From an uncultured Nitrosopumilaceae archaeon (GTDB lineage Archaea > Thermoproteota > Nitrososphaeria > Nitrososphaerales > Nitrosopumilaceae), in NCBI GenBank assembly GCA_937875805.1, contig CALFHG010000229.1:1-7250 (forward strand): 7,250 bases of DNA, given 5' to 3'. Shown here one piece after another: positions 5,592 to 7,250 of the stretch. Position numbers and translations under genes: made by a program. The notes below the pieces were generated by a model. It saw only the letters and a list, made by a program, of their open reading frames with translations. It was not told where the DNA came from and did no database searches. Within the stretch, counting starts at the first letter, position 1; every line of letters starts with the position of its first letter.

Positions 5592-6296
5592 TTATGCCTT
5601 CTTTCCAAATTTTGCAATATAATTTTGAGTTGCTTCTTTGTATGATTCTTTATTTCCAATATCTATAAATCCATTCTTTGTAATGAAACCTGTAACTAGC
5701 TTTTTCTTATTCATGGCTCTTTTGATTACATCATCCATTCCATATGGTTTGTTCTTTGGAATTAAACTGAACACATTTGGTTCCATTATATAGCAACCCA
5801 TGTTTACATTTGCCTTTATTTCTGGTTTTTCTTCCCAGCTTAACACTTTACCTGTTTTTGAAGTGTCAATTACTCCATATTCCAAATTTGTTTTGTATTC
5901 ATTTAGCCCCATGGTGACAAATGCTTTCTTTGTTTTGTGTTGTTTAATCATATTTCTAAGATTGAAATTAAATATTGAATCTCCATACATACAAACAAAA
6001 GTATCATCAATGAATTCTTCTGCAGTTTTAAGTTGACCTGCAGTAGCTAGTGGTTTATTTGAAATTGCATATTCTATGTTGACTCCAAATCTTTTCCCAT
6101 CTTCAAAATAATCCTCAATTGTATTTCTAAGGTGGCTTACACACAAAACAATTGATTTTACGCCATTTTTTTTATTCCAATCTATAAGATGCTCTAAAAT
6201 TGGTTTTTTACCCAATAACAACATGGGTTTTGGTGTTTTTTTTGTCAATGGGAGTAATCTAGTACCTAATCCGCCAGCTAAAATTACTGCCTTCAC
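5592..6296 (-). CDS. Single-domain sugar-1-phosphate nucleotidyltransferase
   Basis: A 234-residue enzyme of the NTP_transferase family, which makes NDP-sugars from a sugar-1-phosphate and an NTP. Motifs in order: the nucleotide-binding loop ILAGGLGTRLLPLTKKTPKPML (5-26), PLATAGQLK (82-90), metal-binding Asp106 in MYGDSIFNF, SWEEKPE (153-159), NMGCYIMEP (165-173) and FIDIGNKESYKEA (210-222) with a second likely metal ligand Asp212. The protein stops after the catalytic domain: there is no C-terminal left-handed beta-helix, so it is not a GlmU-type bifunctional enzyme. Sequence alone does not separate UTP-, GTP- or dTTP-using relatives (UDP-GlcNAc, GDP-mannose, GDP-heptose types). The adjacent GNA1-like gene makes an N-acetylhexosamine-1-phosphate an attractive substrate. 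The start is GTG with a TATA-like box about 25 bp upstream; the next in-frame ATG is far inside the catalytic loop. Confidence 0.92.
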   Translation of the reverse strand: MKAVILAGGLGTRLLPLTKKTPKPMLLLGKKPILEHLIDWNKKNGVKSIVLCVSHLRNTIEDYFEDGKRFGVNIEYAISNKPLATAGQLKTAEEFIDDTFVCMYGDSIFNFNLRNMIKQHKTKKAFVTMGLNEYKTNLEYGVIDTSKTGKVLSWEEKPEIKANVNMGCYIMEPNVFSLIPKNKPYGMDDVIKRAMNKKKLVTGFITKNGFIDIGNKESYKEATQNYIAKFGKKA

Positions 6297-6317
6297 AATT
6301 TCTATTTGAGATATGAC

Positions 6318-6325
6318 TATTTATG
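6318..6325 (-). promoter_or_regulatory. TATA-like box for the nucleotidyltransferase-GNAT operon
   Basis: On the minus strand CATAAATA is centred about 25 bp before the GTG at 6296, in the 58-bp gap after thiDN. It supports a leaderless GTG start and an independent promoter, although read-through from the thiamine gene is possible. Confidence 0.5.
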
Positions 6326-6354
6326 TTCAAGGATGATTTTAGACTAGAATTATC

Positions 6355-7250
6355 TTATGTAATTTTTAATAATTTATTCAATATACTTTTTGGTGTATCG
6401 CCGAAAATTATGATCATTGGTTCTTTTCCAAAATCTCCTTTATGAAAAATTATATCTGGAGGTGTTTGTAAATTTTTAATTGCATTTTTAATTCCCCATT
6501 CTATGGTTGAACCTTTATTTTTTATATTATTTGGTTCATTAGTTCTATCGTAACTTGAGACTATTAATTTTAATTTTTTTATTTTAGATATGCTTGAATT
6601 TTGATATTTTATATTTATTGCAGAACAAATTTTTGGAAATTTTTTATTTACTATTAGTAATGCCGTTGCAACATGTTTTGAACCTCCATATGTTAGATTA
6701 CCTGCAACAATGACTTCTTTTCCTGTCTTTACTATTCTTCCAGATATTCCCAGAATGTCTTTTATTGATTTTGGTTTTTGTTTAGAGTATACAAAATTTG
6801 TCTGACACTCTGGAATATTTTTATAAATATTTTTTATTCCTACAAATTCATTAATTGCACGTGATAATTCTAGATTAATTTTATCTTGATTTTGAATATT
6901 TGTAATCATAATTCCATTTCCTATTTTTTTTGCATTTTTGATCGAATTATAGGTAAATTCTTTTGCAAATTTTACTGATTCCTGTATTGTTTTGTTACTT
7001 GAAATTGCAAATATTATGGCTGCTGAATAATTACATCCACTTCCATGGTTAGTATTGACAATTTTATCTCCTGAAATCCAATATTTTGTATTTTTTTCTA
7101 AAACAAAATCTACTATTTTGTTATTTTTTCCTTCAATTCCAGTAATGACTACATTTCTTGCTCCCATTTTTTGAATGATTTTTGCAGTTTTTTCTATGTT
7201 GTTTTTTGAATTTACTTTAGTTTTTGATAGTATTTCAGCCTCAAATTTGT
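6355..7250 (-). CDS. thiDN: ThiD-ThiN fusion: hydroxymethylpyrimidine-phosphate kinase / thiamine-phosphate synthase (5' end outside window)
   Basis: The frame is open to the right edge, so the start and the N-terminal part of the kinase are missing; 298 codons are visible. The first part is the end of ThiD: NKFEAEILS-like residues at the edge (kinase PNxxEA motif), GARNVVITG, and NHGSGCNYSAAIIFA, whose Cys corresponds to the catalytic/anion-hole HGTGC loop of HMP-P kinase (Thr is Ser here). After a linker (GNGIMITNIQNQDK) comes ThiN: IPECQTNFVYSKQKP, GISGRIVKTGKEV, YGGSKHVATALL, AINIKYQNSS, VSSYDRTNEP, GSTIEWGIKNAI, and HKGDFGKEPMIIIFG. ThiN replaces ThiE in many archaea, joining HMP-PP with the thiazole phosphate; ThiD makes HMP-PP. 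The protein is unusually rich in Lys, Asn and Ile. It lies 58 bp upstream of the nucleotidyltransferase on the same strand. Confidence 0.93.
   Translation of the reverse strand, partial: KFEAEILSKTKVNSKNNIEKTAKIIQKMGARNVVITGIEGKNNKIVDFVLEKNTKYWISGDKIVNTNHGSGCNYSAAIIFAISSNKTIQESVKFAKEFTYNSIKNAKKIGNGIMITNIQNQDKINLELSRAINEFVGIKNIYKNIPECQTNFVYSKQKPKSIKDILGISGRIVKTGKEVIVAGNLTYGGSKHVATALLIVNKKFPKICSAINIKYQNSSISKIKKLKLIVSSYDRTNEPNNIKNKGSTIEWGIKNAIKNLQTPPDIIFHKGDFGKEPMIIIFGDTPKSILNKLLKIT

Noticed and set aside
6297..6354. Riboswitch or regulatory RNA next to the thiamine gene
   Set aside because: The spacer is downstream of thiDN, only 58 bp long, AT-rich and without thiamine-riboswitch-like conserved segments; the true thiDN leader is outside the window.

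Overview
The window looks like chromosomal DNA from an AT-rich archaeon, most likely a Nitrosopumilus-type member of the Nitrososphaerota (Thaumarchaeota). The evidence is an archaeal ribosomal pair (eS24 and a stand-alone eS31), an archaeal-type cofactor-independent phosphoglycerate mutase, a ThiD-ThiN fusion typical of archaea, and several genes with a TATA-like box 24-30 bp ahead of an ATG or GTG and little room for a leader. The lineage assignment is inference; no rRNA is present.

Layout. At the left, a 30-residue very basic peptide gene (40-132) is followed in the same frame by an orphan HEFLH zinc-metallopeptidase-like gene (175-882). These converge on the leftward eS24-eS31 ribosomal operon (1514 to 934), whose eS24 has a repetitive acidic tail. 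Divergent from eS24 is a DUF309 protein (1597-2157). Its 3' end overlaps by 17 bp the convergent phosphoglycerate mutase gene (3427 to 2141). A 225-bp AT-rich divergent spacer leads to a GalT/ADP-glucose-phosphorylase-like HIT-superfamily protein (3653-4669) and a four-helix membrane protein (4712-5152). The right part is leftward: a partial thiamine gene thiDN (7250 to 6355), a single-domain sugar-phosphate nucleotidyltransferase (6296 to 5592), and 5 bp later a GNAT protein closely resembling eukaryotic glucosamine-6-phosphate acetyltransferase GNA1 (5586 to 5149).

How the genes fit together. Most are housekeeping: translation, gluconeogenesis/glycolysis and thiamine synthesis. The most suggestive unit is the nucleotidyltransferase-GNA1-like pair. 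It could supply, as two proteins, an acetyltransferase and a nucleotidyltransferase step of a eukaryote-like UDP-GlcNAc route. The GalT-like protein is also notable: three of the four residues of its N-terminal zinc site appear replaced, while the second zinc site and the catalytic HPH are kept. I see no CRISPR array, insertion sequence, integrase, tRNA, rRNA or obvious defence system, and no clear evidence of a wholly new multi-gene system.
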